Shown: piece by piece, positions 8,340 through 17,317 of the stretch
How the letters are laid out: each line of letters opens with the position of its first letter
Numbering within the stretch: the stretch's first letter is position 1
Source: Thermophilibacter provencensis
GTDB taxonomy: Bacteria > Actinomycetota > Coriobacteriia > Coriobacteriales > Atopobiaceae
Length of the DNA: 64,000 nt
Assembly (NCBI RefSeq): GCF_030372065.1
Contig: NZ_JAUDEA010000001.1
Span: 1-64,000 of the forward strand
Direction of reading: 5' to 3'
Program-made: the position numbers and the translations under genes
The notes under the pieces: generated by a model
The model's input: only the letters and a program-made list of their open reading frames with translations
Database searches by the model: none
Told to the model about the DNA's origin: nothing

Positions 8340-9878
8340 ATGAGGGACATCGACGCGATCATCGAGCAGATCATTGCGGCGAGCCGCGCCAAGGCCGGCC
8401 ACGCGTTTGCCAGCTCGCGCGTCTATTCCGACGAGCCAATCATCATGCGCGGATCTCAGCTCGCAAGCTACGTTCCTGAGCCAATTCGTCAGATGCGCGC
8501 GCTCGCGCGACGCCCCGAGGCACGCAGCTGGTCGGACGCGCGCCTCTTCGTCGAGCAGGCCCGCCTCATGGCGGGCTACACTGACGACTTCCCCTACGAG
8601 GGAACGTTCTCGAGCTACTTCCCCACCTACGCCGTCATGGGCGACCGCCAGCTGCGCGGGTACTTCACCTGGCGCACCCGTGTGAGAGATGGGCACGTCG
8701 AGAAGACCTCAGCGTCATTTGCCTACGTATACCTCTACGAGCTCATAAATGGCATAGGTGCCGAACCTGGGGAGCCGGCCTTCCGCGCCATCGAGGCCTT
8801 TTGGCAGGCATATCGCACGTTTGAGCCCACCATGGACCGCTATGTTCGCCCGTGGCTCGTCGATTACGTGGTGTACCACGGCCTCGACGCCACGCTCGCC
8901 ACGCCCTACCTTAACTCGGAACACGACCGCGCCGTCTGTGCACTTGCCAAGGTCGAGAAGTCCGCGCTGCTTGCAGCCCCCACAAGGGGACGCCGAAAGG
9001 AGACGAGAGACTTCGGCGCGCTCCTCGCCTCCGGCACAGGGCTCATCGACGCGCTCGACCTGCTCTCGACCTACAGAATCCGCGAGTCGCGCCTCTACCG
9101 CGATGACCCCGACGCGCTCACCACAGTCACCTTTGCCGTGTTCGAGCAGCTCGCTCGCTACTATCACGGCAGCCGGACGCAGGGCCTCACGGAGAGCCTC
9201 TTCGGCGTGCGCCACGCCATGCCCCACCTCATGTTTGCCTCAGCCGTCTTCTACCCGGGCGCAAAACATGAAGACTGCGTTTTTGAGCTGGACGAGACCT
9301 GCCGCTTTACCTGCCAGAATGGCATCTGGTCCTGCGACGCGCTCCATGACGGTGGCGCCCGGAGCGCAAAGCTGGGCCAGATCCTTCGCGCCGTGGACCG
9401 TCAGCTGCGCCTTGCGCTCGACTACCCGCACCCGCTCAAGGAGCACGGCGACCCCAAATACCTCATCAAGATCATTGACCGCGAGGCCCAGGACTACCTC
9501 GCGTGGCGCCGGGCCCATGCGCCGCGCCGCATTGAGATCGACCTCTCCAAGCTTGCCGGCATCCGCGCGGGAGCCGCCCTAACGCGCGAGGCGCTGCTCG
9601 TGGACGAGGAGCGCGAGGAGGAAGTTGTCGCACCGGAGCCTCATCAGGGGGACGAGAAGGACACTTCCCTCAACCTTACCCCCGCCGAGCTGGCGCTTGT
9701 TCGCACCCTGCTCGAGGGCGGACAGCCGGATCCGGCTAACGTCGACCTCCTCGTCGACTCGATCAACGAGAAGCTCTTCGACCTCGTTGGCGACACGGTC
9801 GTGGAATTTGACGACTCGGGCGCACCCACGCTCATCGAGGACTACGTCGAGGACGTGCGCGAGGCGCTCGGCGCGTAA
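8340..9878 (+). CDS. TerB_N / TerB_C domain protein
   Basis: 512 aa, ATG after GGGAGGAACC. The N-terminal half matches the TerB_N pattern: YAVMGDRQLRGYFTWRTRVRDG (about 99-120) followed by FAYVYLYELINGIG (about 126-139). The C-terminal 100 residues are acidic and end in LIEDYVEDVREALGA, resembling TerB_C. TerB-type domains are predicted partners in membrane-linked stress and phage-defence machines. The next gene is a BrxD-like ATPase and an SF2 helicase follows at 12267, so a joint DNA-defence or processing role is inferred. The gene has its own SD and no obvious co-transcription signal with the hairpin element upstream. Confidence 0.8.
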   Translation: MRDIDAIIEQIIAASRAKAGHAFASSRVYSDEPIIMRGSQLASYVPEPIRQMRALARRPEARSWSDARLFVEQARLMAGYTDDFPYEGTFSSYFPTYAVMGDRQLRGYFTWRTRVRDGHVEKTSASFAYVYLYELINGIGAEPGEPAFRAIEAFWQAYRTFEPTMDRYVRPWLVDYVVYHGLDATLATPYLNSEHDRAVCALAKVEKSALLAAPTRGRRKETRDFGALLASGTGLIDALDLLSTYRIRESRLYRDDPDALTTVTFAVFEQLARYYHGSRTQGLTESLFGVRHAMPHLMFASAVFYPGAKHEDCVFELDETCRFTCQNGIWSCDALHDGGARSAKLGQILRAVDRQLRLALDYPHPLKEHGDPKYLIKIIDREAQDYLAWRRAHAPRRIEIDLSKLAGIRAGAALTREALLVDEEREEEVVAPEPHQGDEKDTSLNLTPAELALVRTLLEGGQPDPANVDLLVDSINEKLFDLVGDTVVEFDDSGAPTLIEDYVEDVREALGA

Positions 9879-9903
9879 AGAACCACAACGGCGTCCCCAC
9901 CAT

Positions 9904-9917
9904 CGAACACATGTGCT
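9904..9917 (+). promoter_or_regulatory. SOS-box-like palindrome over the brxD-like promoter
   Basis: CGAACACATGTGCT resembles the Gram-positive LexA box CGAAC-N4-GTTCG with two or three mismatches on the right half. It overlaps the upstream edge of a TAGAAT -10 hexamer that precedes the ATPase gene by about 35 bp. LexA control is an inference. Confidence 0.35.
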
Positions 9918-9954
9918 AGAATCTTCTCCCTAGACACGGCGAGAGGAGCAGGGC

Positions 9955-11250
9955 ATGGGAGACGCACCGAGAGTGCCCAAGCGCATAGCGGCGGTCATCA
10001 TCAACTCCCTCAAGGGAGGCGTGGTGCCGCGCATTGGCCTCCCCTACGTCACCGTGGGCCGCGAGCGCGAGATTGGCGCGCTCCTGCACGACCTTGACCT
10101 CGTGGCGGACGGCGGAGCGAGCTTCCGCTTCCTCGTGGGACGCTACGGCGCCGGCAAGAGCTTCCTGCTCCAGACCATCCGCACGCACGCCATGGGCAAG
10201 GACTTTGTGGTGGCTGACGCGGACCTCTCCCCCGAGCGCCGCCTCCAGGGCGGGCAGGGCCAGGGACTTGCCACGTACCGCGAGCTTGTCCGTAACCTCT
10301 CCACCAAGACCCGGCCCGAGGGCGGGGCGCTTCAGCTCGTGCTCGACCGCTGGGTGGCGGCGCTGCGCGAGACGCCGGACGCGGAGGCAGCGCTCGCCGC
10401 GCAGCTCGGGCCCATCCAGGAGCTCGTCTGCAGCTTTGACTTCACGCAGGTCCTCAAGATGTACTACCGCGCGAGCCTCGAGGGAGACGACGAGCGCAAG
10501 GCCAGCGTCATCAAGTGGCTGCGCGGCGAGTTCCGCACCAAGACCGAGGCCCGCGCGGAGCTGGGCGTCAACGCCTGCATCACGGACGAGACCTGGTACG
10601 AGTACCTCAAGCTCTTTGCGCAGTTCCTCGTGGGCGCCGGCTACCAGGGCCTCATCGTCCTCATCGACGAGCTGGTGAACCTCTACAAGATTCCCAACGC
10701 CACCTCGCGCCAGTACAACTACGAGAAGATCCTCACCATGTACAACGACACGCTCCAGGGCAAGGCACACCACCTAGGAATCATCATGGGCGGCACGCCG
10801 CAGTCCATCGAGGACCGTCGCCGCGGGGTCTTCTCCTACGAGGCGCTGCGCAGCCGCCTCACGCAGGGGCGATTTGCGAGCGCGGGCCTCGCCGACCTCC
10901 TGGCCCCCGTCATTCACCTCGAGCCGCTCACGTATGAGGAGCTCCTTGTACTCATCGAGAAGCTCGCGGAGATTCACGCGGGCTACTTCGGCTACGAGCG
11001 CAGCCTCACCGAAGAGCAGCTCGTGGGCTTCCTTAAGGTGGAGTTTGGGCGCGTGGGCGCAGACACCCACCTCACGCCGCGCGAGGTCATCCGCGACTTC
11101 ATCGAGCTTCTCGACATCGTGTACCAGAACCCGGGCACCAACGTTGCCGCGCTTCTCAAGACGGATGCGTTCTCCGGCGCCGTGGCCGCCCCCGTTGCCG
11201 CCGCAGGCGAGAAGGACGTCGACGCCGCCTACGCCGAGTTCACCATCTAG
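9955..11250 (+). CDS. BrxD-like P-loop ATPase (DUF2791, BREX ATP-binding domain)
   Basis: 431 aa, ATG after GAGAGGAGCAGGGC. It begins with RIAAVIINSLKGGVVPRIGLPYVTVGRE as in the DUF2791/BrxD family. The Walker A motif is GRYGAGKS (about 62-69) and the Walker B is LIVLIDELVN (about 232-241). A conserved MGGTPQSIEDRRRGVFSYEALRSRL segment follows at about 280-304. BrxD proteins occur in BREX type 2 and related phage-defence loci, usually next to an Lhr-like helicase. Here the neighbours are a TerB_N protein upstream and an SF2 helicase downstream, with no PglX methylase or PglZ in sight. It ends 4 bp into the convergent lipoprotein gene. Confidence 0.85.
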   Translation: MGDAPRVPKRIAAVIINSLKGGVVPRIGLPYVTVGREREIGALLHDLDLVADGGASFRFLVGRYGAGKSFLLQTIRTHAMGKDFVVADADLSPERRLQGGQGQGLATYRELVRNLSTKTRPEGGALQLVLDRWVAALRETPDAEAALAAQLGPIQELVCSFDFTQVLKMYYRASLEGDDERKASVIKWLRGEFRTKTEARAELGVNACITDETWYEYLKLFAQFLVGAGYQGLIVLIDELVNLYKIPNATSRQYNYEKILTMYNDTLQGKAHHLGIIMGGTPQSIEDRRRGVFSYEALRSRLTQGRFASAGLADLLAPVIHLEPLTYEELLVLIEKLAEIHAGYFGYERSLTEEQLVGFLKVEFGRVGADTHLTPREVIRDFIELLDIVYQNPGTNVAALLKTDAFSGAVAAPVAAAGEKDVDAAYAEFTI

Positions 11251-12164
11251 ACGCCGCCGTCCTCGTCCCACACCTTCTCGACGACGCCGCGCTCGCCCAC
11301 CGCGTATGCGGAGTAGATCGGCTTGTCCTGCGCCGTCGCGCTGACCTCAAGATAGCGGGGCTCACCCCCGTTATCAGCAAGCTCGTAGTAGACGACGCCA
11401 TCCCCCATCCACGACACGCAGCAGGGCCGCCCAAAGCGCTCCTCGAAGTCACCGATGGTCTTCTCGCCCTCGTCGAGAAACGCCGCAGCCTCACCTGTGC
11501 CAGAGATGACGTCCCCAGCCTCGTAGCGCAGGGGGTCGTCGTTCACGAGACGCGTCTCCCACTCCAGGGGATAGCTCAGCCGGAGGTGCAGCCCCGGACC
11601 CTCGGGCCAGTCCGTCTCCCGTGCGTCGTAGAGCATCGCCGAGTATGCGCTCTCGGACCACACGATGATCGTGGAGACGCCCTCCTCGTCCTCGTCAAAG
11701 TCACTCTCGCTCACGAGCGTCATGAAGCACCAGTAGTTCTTGCCATCGAGGGCAAACGAGAAGTCGGTCGAGAGCTCAATGCGGTGCCCTCCGTCATCGA
11801 CCTTCTCAGACTCCATGGGGCGCGTCACTGAGTGAGTGTCCAGATACTCAACGTGGCCAGAGCAGCTCTCCACGAGCTCTCTGGCCCGCCCGTCAAGATC
11901 ATCGGACCCTGCGCGGACCTCGGGCGAGAAGAGCCCCACGATCGCGTCCTCGTCTCCCGCCTCGAGCGCAGCGAGAAGCGCCTCCGCCGCATCGAGGCAT
12001 GCCTGCCCCCGCGGGCTCACGTACTCCTCTCCCGTCACGAGGCTTCCGACATAGCGGACGAGGGAGTCGGCGCCCTCCGCGCATCCCGCGCACGGGACAG
12101 TCGCGAGCGCGACGAGCAGGCACGCAGCCAGGCGTCTGATACGACCCCGCCCTCTTCCGAACAT
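11247..12164 (-). CDS. Putative lipoprotein of the DUF5104 kind
   Basis: 305 aa from the ATG at 12164, which follows GGAGGCAGATC; eight further in-frame codons upstream lack an SD. A signal sequence ends in the lipobox-like ATVPCAGC (Cys near residue 27). The mature part has a region CLDAAEALLAALEAGDEDAIVGLFSPEVR typical of DUF5104 and related snoaL-like lipoproteins. No enzymatic residues are recognised. It lies antisense between the BrxD-like ATPase and the helicase and so splits that set; its 3' end overlaps the ATPase stop by 4 bp. Confidence 0.7.
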   Translation of the reverse strand: MFGRGRGRIRRLAACLLVALATVPCAGCAEGADSLVRYVGSLVTGEEYVSPRGQACLDAAEALLAALEAGDEDAIVGLFSPEVRAGSDDLDGRARELVESCSGHVEYLDTHSVTRPMESEKVDDGGHRIELSTDFSFALDGKNYWCFMTLVSESDFDEDEEGVSTIIVWSESAYSAMLYDARETDWPEGPGLHLRLSYPLEWETRLVNDDPLRYEAGDVISGTGEAAAFLDEGEKTIGDFEERFGRPCCVSWMGDGVVYYELADNGGEPRYLEVSATAQDKPIYSAYAVGERGVVEKVWDEDGGV

Positions 12165-12237
12165 GATCTGCCTCCAAAGCTTCGGCAACGTGCAATTTTA
12201 TTTTATCAGGTCACCGAGGGCCTCTCTCTGGTAGTAT

Positions 12238-12250
12238 GAAACACATGTTC
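12238..12250 (+). promoter_or_regulatory. SOS-box-like palindrome upstream of the helicase
   Basis: GAAACACATGTTC has a good right half (GTTC) and a weaker left half compared with CGAAC-N4-GTTCG. It lies 17 bp before the helicase GTG, shortly downstream of an AT-rich stretch suitable for a -10. Compare 9904-9917 and 20637-20648. Confidence 0.35.
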
Positions 12251-12266
12251 TATTCAAGGGAGGACC

Positions 12267-14651
12267 GTGGGCGTCTTTGACCGATATGCGCCGTTCGTTC
12301 AGGACTTCATCTTTGCGCACGAGTGGGAGAACCTGCGCGGGATTCAGGTTGCCGCCGGCGAGGCCATCTTTGACACGCAGGACCACGTGCTGCTGTGCGC
12401 CTCCACGGCGTCCGGCAAGACAGAGGCCGCGTTCTTCCCCATCCTCACGGAGTTCTGGGAGGACCCGCCCGCGTCGGTGGGCGCCCTGTACATCGGGCCC
12501 ACCAAGGCGCTGATCAACGACCAGTTCTACCGCCTCGAGGAGCTCTGCGAGGAGGCGGGCATACCCGTCTGGCACTGGCACGGGGACGTCTCCTCCTCGC
12601 ACAAGGCCAAGCTCATGAAGCGCCCGTCGGGCATCCTGCAGATCACGCCTGAGTCCCTTGAGGCCATGCTCGTGCGCCGGCACGCCGCCGTGGCCAAGCT
12701 CTTCTGCGACCTGCGCTACGTGGTCATCGACGAGGTCCACGCGCTGCTGCGCCAGGATCGCGGCGGCCAATGCCTCTGCCTCATCGAGCGACTGTCGAGA
12801 ATAGCGGGCGTGGAGCCGCGGCGCATCGGGCTTTCCGCCACCATCGGCGACCCCGAGGCTGTCGGCGCGTTTCTCGCCGCGGGAACCGGACGCAACACCG
12901 TCATCCCCCGCATTGAGGAGCCCCCGCGCACCTGGCGCATCTCGATGGAGCACTTCTACAACACTGATCCCCAGGCGGATGATGGCGGCGCGCGCAGCTC
13001 CGGCAACACGGTCGAGGCAGATGTCGTGTCCGTGGAGCCTCGGGACGGGCGGGCACTATCCCCGTGCTCAGACAGCTTCGGCGCAAAGGACGCGCCCGCA
13101 GAACTGCGCGCGGGAATAGTGCCCGCCCGTCCCGAGGCGCGTACGGATACCGCACCGGTCAATGCGGACCCGGGCATGGGCTACATCTTCGAGCACACGC
13201 GGGGCCACAAGTGCCTGATCTTCTCCAACTCCCGCGAGGAGGCCGAGGAGGTCTGCACCACGCTGCGTGCGTACTGCGAGTTTAACGGGGAGCCGGACCG
13301 CTTTCTCATCCACCACGGCAACCTCTCGGCTGCCATCCGAGAGAGCGCCGAGGAGCAGATGCGAGACGACGCCTCTGAGGCGAGCATCGTCGCCACGTCA
13401 ACGCTGGAGCTGGGGGTGGACATTGGCCGGCTGGAGCGGGCGTTCCAGATTGACGCGCCGTTCACCGTCTCGAGCTTCCTGCAGCGCATGGGTCGCACGG
13501 GGCGCAGGGAGCGGCCGCCCGAGATGTGGTTCGTCATGCGGGAGGACCAGCCCGAGCCCCGTACGCTCCTGCCCGAGACCATCCCCTGGAAGCTCCTCCA
13601 GGGGATAGCGCTCGTACAGCTTTACCGAGAAGAGCACTGGGTGGAGCCCCCGCGCCTCGATCGCCTCCCCTACAGCCTGCTCTGCCACCAGACGCTCGCC
13701 ATCCTCACCTCCGAGGGCGAGCTCTCCCCCGCCCAGCTCGCAAGCCGCGTACTCACGCTCACGTACTTCCACCGCGTGAGCGCGGATGACTTCCGCGAGC
13801 TGCTGCGCCACCTCATCCGCAACGACTTTGTGGAGCAGACCGAGGGCGGCGGCCTCATCGTGGGGCTTGCCGGCGAGCGCGTAACGAGCTCGTACAAGTT
13901 CTTTGCCGTCTTCCAGGAGAACGTCGAGTACACGGTTCGCTCGGGCTCGGAGGAGATCGGCACGCTCTGCGCCCCGCCGCCACCCGGCGAGAAGGTGGCC
14001 ATTGCGGGTCACGTGTGGATTGTCGACGAGGTGGACCACGAGCGACACCTGCTCTACGTGACCCAGGTCAAGGGCAAGGTTCCCGCCTACTTTGGCGAGG
14101 TTGCCGGAGACGTGAACACCCACGTGCTCGAGCGCATGCGCCGCGCCCTGGAGGAGCACGCCGCCTACCCCTACCTCATGCCGCACGCCCGGGCGCGCCT
14201 GCGCCAGGCCCGCCACGTGGCGGAGAGCTCGCACCTCACGGACGGCCCCCTCGTGTGTCTGGGCGAGAACGACAAGGAGCAGACCATGTGGTGCCTGCTC
14301 CCGTGGCTGGGAAGCTACGCGTTTCTGGCACTGGAGCGCCTCATCAAGATCAAGTGCGCCGACGAGCTGGGCATCAAGGCCTTCAGCTCGTCTCGGCCCT
14401 ACTTCATCACGTTTGTGATGCGAGAGGACGAGCGCGCGTTCTTCTCGGTGGTGTGCGACGCGGCAGAGCGGCTGGAGGACCCCAACGAGCTCCTCTACCC
14501 CGCCGAGGTCCCCTACTTTGAGAAGTACGACGAGCTTGTGCCGGAGAGCCTCATCCGCAAGGGGTTTGCCGAGGGCGTGCTCGACGTGGCGGGCATGAAG
14601 GAGCGCGTCGCAGAGTGGGGGCGCCGACTCCTTGAGGCCGGCCGCGCGTAG
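12267..14651 (+). CDS. SF2 DEAD/DEAH-box helicase, Lhr/BrxHI-like
   Basis: 794 aa from a GTG at 12267, preceded by AAGGGAGGACC. Helicase domain 1 has CASTASGKTEAA (Walker A, about 45-56), DEVHALL (Walker B, about 155) and GLSATIGDP (motif III). Domain 2 has KCLIFSNSREEAEE, STLELGVDIG and QRMGRTGRR. A long C-terminal region (about 420-794) without an obvious nuclease follows, as in Lhr-like helicases. Residues about 257-291, between the two RecA domains, are encoded by an inverted-repeat insertion (see 13037-13138) and have no helicase motif. The likely partners are the TerB_N protein and the BrxD-like ATPase. Function in phage defence is inferred from the family company. Confidence 0.85.
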   Translation: MGVFDRYAPFVQDFIFAHEWENLRGIQVAAGEAIFDTQDHVLLCASTASGKTEAAFFPILTEFWEDPPASVGALYIGPTKALINDQFYRLEELCEEAGIPVWHWHGDVSSSHKAKLMKRPSGILQITPESLEAMLVRRHAAVAKLFCDLRYVVIDEVHALLRQDRGGQCLCLIERLSRIAGVEPRRIGLSATIGDPEAVGAFLAAGTGRNTVIPRIEEPPRTWRISMEHFYNTDPQADDGGARSSGNTVEADVVSVEPRDGRALSPCSDSFGAKDAPAELRAGIVPARPEARTDTAPVNADPGMGYIFEHTRGHKCLIFSNSREEAEEVCTTLRAYCEFNGEPDRFLIHHGNLSAAIRESAEEQMRDDASEASIVATSTLELGVDIGRLERAFQIDAPFTVSSFLQRMGRTGRRERPPEMWFVMREDQPEPRTLLPETIPWKLLQGIALVQLYREEHWVEPPRLDRLPYSLLCHQTLAILTSEGELSPAQLASRVLTLTYFHRVSADDFRELLRHLIRNDFVEQTEGGGLIVGLAGERVTSSYKFFAVFQENVEYTVRSGSEEIGTLCAPPPPGEKVAIAGHVWIVDEVDHERHLLYVTQVKGKVPAYFGEVAGDVNTHVLERMRRALEEHAAYPYLMPHARARLRQARHVAESSHLTDGPLVCLGENDKEQTMWCLLPWLGSYAFLALERLIKIKCADELGIKAFSSSRPYFITFVMREDERAFFSVVCDAAERLEDPNELLYPAEVPYFEKYDELVPESLIRKGFAEGVLDVAGMKERVAEWGRRLLEAGRA
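13037..13138. repeat. In-frame inverted-repeat insertion inside the helicase gene
   Basis: Two perfect 23-nt arms (13037-13059 and 13116-13138; left arm starts GCCTCGGGACGGGCGGGC) enclose 56 nt. The unit is 102 nt, a multiple of three, and keeps the helicase frame open. It encodes a low-complexity linker (PRDGRALSPCSD...IVPARPEA). The inner edge CACTATYCCCG resembles the inner edges of the elements at 38126 and 60565. Confidence 0.85.
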
Positions 14652-14658
14652 GCGATCC

Positions 14659-16422
14659 TCACTTCTTCACGCCGTACCAGCCCACGCCCTCGTCATGCCA
14701 GCCAAGCCTCACGAGCATGTCGCGCTCCTCAGCGGAGGTGGTGTAGTTGTGGGTGCCCACCTGCGCGTAGGGGTTGAACTGCCGGTAGAGCGGCACGCCC
14801 TTGGCGTCGTCTGAGTACCAGCCCACGCCCTCCTTGGACCAGCCGAGCCTTCCAAGGTCGGAGTACTCCTTGAAGCTCGTCGTGTAGTGGTGGTCACCAC
14901 CGGCAACGTACGGGTTGTAGAGGCGCCAGACCGGCGTCTGCGAGCCCTTGGGGGCGATCCAGCCCACGCCCTCGTAGGTCCAGCCAATGGCAACGAGCCC
15001 GTCACGCTCGTCCCTGCTCTCGGTGTAGAGGTGCTCGCCGGTATACGGGTTATAGAGACGGTGCATCGGCACGGTGGGGCCCTGGTCCGTTGTGTCATGC
15101 TGGCCGGAGCTCGAGGTCGTGCCCTTGATCGCGAAGGTGGTCGTGAGCGTCCCCGTGTAATTTCCCTTTCCGGTCACGGTGATCTTTGCCGTGCCGGGCT
15201 GCACGTTGTTGGAGTAGGACACGGTATAGCCGCTGGGCGGGACGGAATCGCCGCTGGCGAGACGAACGCTCACGTACGGCTCGATCGCCTTTCCGGTGTA
15301 GCGCTGCTCAGAGACGGCCGAGACGGAGCCGCCGCTCAGGCTCCGGGGCAAGATCTTGTACGTGACCGTCTTTGTGCCCATGACCTCTCCCCAGCCGCGA
15401 AGGGTGATGGTGACCGTTCCGGCATTGGTGTAGTCGGACTTGTCGAACGGGTAGTCGATGACGTAGTCCTCGCCCTCCTCGAGCACCCTGCCGTTGAGGG
15501 TCACGACCGGGTGAACCTTGATGGCGCTGCCCGTGTACGTCTGATCGGGGATTGGGGCCACCGCTGCCGCAGAGATGTCCGGGGCTATGGTGAACGTCTT
15601 GCTCCAGCTGTAACCGCCCGGCGACGTTGCCGTGATGGTCGCCGACGAGCCGGGACGGTTCTGTGCCGTCACCTTACCGTTCTTATCGACCGTCAGGACC
15701 GACGGGTTGGACGAGGTCCATATGTAGCCGGAGGCCCTGGTGGAGACGTTTGCGTACGTCCACTTTGGATTGCGCATCTTCATAGTCAAAGTGAAAGTCG
15801 CGCCTGCGAAAAGCGTATCCGAGCTCGAGCTCGAAGAAATGCTGGTATACGACGCCGGGACCAGACTGCGGTTCACCTCAACCGTAAAGAATCTGGTAAT
15901 GGATCCGCCTCCCGAGGTAGTGCCACCTCCTACCGACTCAGCAAAGTTCTGACACCAGTACGTAGTGCTTCCAATCGTGACGCACCCGATGCCAACGTAG
16001 CGATACTCCTTCTTGAGCATATTCTTCCGGTGGCCCTCGCTGTTCATCCACTGATCGGTGACGGCCTGTGCCGTAGAGTTTCCCGCCGCGATGTTCTCGC
16101 CCCACCAGCCGGACACCGGTGTCTGGAGAGCCGTATCCCACTTCTCGCCGTTCGGACGAACGTGATCGAAATAAAGCGCGGTTTCCGCGGCGCGCACGAC
16201 CGCCGTGTTCTGGAGGGCAGAGCTCATCGTAAGGGGACTCGCCCCAACCTTTGCGCGCTCGGCGTTCATCAGCTTGAGCTGCTCCTCGGCCCGAGCGTAG
16301 TCGACCGTCCCCTCAAAAGACACGGTGTCAGTTGAGCTGGCCGCTCGAGCGATCGTGGGCGCAAACGTAAGGACGAGCACCATTCCCAGTGCAAGGGCAA
16401 GGCAACGCAGCAGCTTTCTCAT
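14659..16422 (-). CDS. Secreted CAP/SCP-domain protein with Ig-like modules and DUF5648-like repeats
   Basis: 587 aa, ATG after GGGAGAAGCC. The signal peptide is at 1-28. The CAP domain lies at about 38-168 (LMNAERAKVGASPLT, FDHVRPNGEKWDTAL, WWGENIAAG, QWMNSEGHRKNML) and keeps the paired His/Glu residues of the SCP fold. A Big_2-like Ig module follows at about 195-285 (YIWTSSNPSVLTVDKNGKVT), then two beta modules with YTGxAI at about 290-440. Three DUF5648-like repeats at about 450-587 end in VGWYGVKK. It is probably released or held non-covalently on the cell surface. Its stop lies 7 bp after the helicase stop in convergent orientation. Confidence 0.87.
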   Translation of the reverse strand: MRKLLRCLALALGMVLVLTFAPTIARAASSTDTVSFEGTVDYARAEEQLKLMNAERAKVGASPLTMSSALQNTAVVRAAETALYFDHVRPNGEKWDTALQTPVSGWWGENIAAGNSTAQAVTDQWMNSEGHRKNMLKKEYRYVGIGCVTIGSTTYWCQNFAESVGGGTTSGGGSITRFFTVEVNRSLVPASYTSISSSSSSDTLFAGATFTLTMKMRNPKWTYANVSTRASGYIWTSSNPSVLTVDKNGKVTAQNRPGSSATITATSPGGYSWSKTFTIAPDISAAAVAPIPDQTYTGSAIKVHPVVTLNGRVLEEGEDYVIDYPFDKSDYTNAGTVTITLRGWGEVMGTKTVTYKILPRSLSGGSVSAVSEQRYTGKAIEPYVSVRLASGDSVPPSGYTVSYSNNVQPGTAKITVTGKGNYTGTLTTTFAIKGTTSSSGQHDTTDQGPTVPMHRLYNPYTGEHLYTESRDERDGLVAIGWTYEGVGWIAPKGSQTPVWRLYNPYVAGGDHHYTTSFKEYSDLGRLGWSKEGVGWYSDDAKGVPLYRQFNPYAQVGTHNYTTSAEERDMLVRLGWHDEGVGWYGVKK

Positions 16423-16627
16423 GGCTTCTCCCGGTCGCGGCCTGAGGTTAGCGCGATTATATCGGCGAAGCGCAGGTATCTGAAAGGGGAGGGTGCATTT
16501 CTCTTTGTCTGGGCAGCAGAGAGCGCTCGACGTACTTGGAGCACCTTAGCAAAGGATTAGCAATCGCTTCATGCGACGTTATGGCGGACGCCCCTAGGCT
16601 TGGCTGAGCCACGTCGAAGGGGGAATC

Positions 16628-17317
16628 ATGAACATGACTCGCATCGCGCCGCGCAGGTACCTCAATCGCAGGAGGGCCCGTCGCATTCCGCTTGTGCTCG
16701 GGGCCGCCGAGGCGCTGGTGGTCGCACTCGCCGTCGCGCTCTGGTTTGTGGTGGCCTCGACCGCACGTGGCACCGGGCAGGCGGGCGGCTCGGCGCCGGC
16801 CCACTCCACGTCGCGCGCGGAGTGGCGCGCAGGGGAGGTCCCCTACCTCTACCAGACCGACCCGCAGTGGGCGGGCCACCCCTACGCCGGGGGCACCGTC
16901 GAGAAGAACGGCTGCGGTCCCACGTGCCTCTCGATGGTCTACGTGGCGCTCACCGGGCGCGACGACCTCGACCCCTCCGCCATGGCCGACTTTTCCGAGC
17001 GCGGCGGCTACACGACCGACGGGATGACGGCATGGGCCCTCATGACCGACGGCGCGGCCGAGCTTGGGCTCGTCTCAGAGGAGCTGCCCGCCAGCACGGG
17101 CGCCGTGCGCGAGGCGCTCCTCGCGGGGAGGCCCGTCATCTGCAGCGTGGGGCCAGGAGACTTCACCACCACGGGCCACTTCATCGTGCTCTCGCGCCTG
17201 ACCGAGAGCGGCGAGGTCATCGTGCACGACCCCAACAGCGCCGAGCGCAGCGCGCGTCCCTGGGACCTCGAGCGCGTGCTCGACCAGTGCCTGAACCTGT
17301 GGGCCTTCTCAGTGTGA
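16628..17317 (+). CDS. C39-like papain-family cysteine peptidase, membrane anchored
   Basis: 229 aa; ATG after AAGGGGGAATC. One membrane segment is at about 20-43. The peptidase domain begins VPYLYQTDPQWAGHPY and has the catalytic Cys in EKNGCGPTCLSM (about 94-105), His in TGHFIVLSR (about 182-190) and an Asp/Asn in VIVHDPNS, as in peptidase_C39_2 proteins. It probably acts outside the membrane, perhaps on peptidoglycan-linked or surface peptides; the substrate is unknown. The 3' end overlaps the convergent histidine kinase gene by 9 bp. Confidence 0.85.
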   Translation: MNMTRIAPRRYLNRRRARRIPLVLGAAEALVVALAVALWFVVASTARGTGQAGGSAPAHSTSRAEWRAGEVPYLYQTDPQWAGHPYAGGTVEKNGCGPTCLSMVYVALTGRDDLDPSAMADFSERGGYTTDGMTAWALMTDGAAELGLVSEELPASTGAVREALLAGRPVICSVGPGDFTTTGHFIVLSRLTESGEVIVHDPNSAERSARPWDLERVLDQCLNLWAFSV

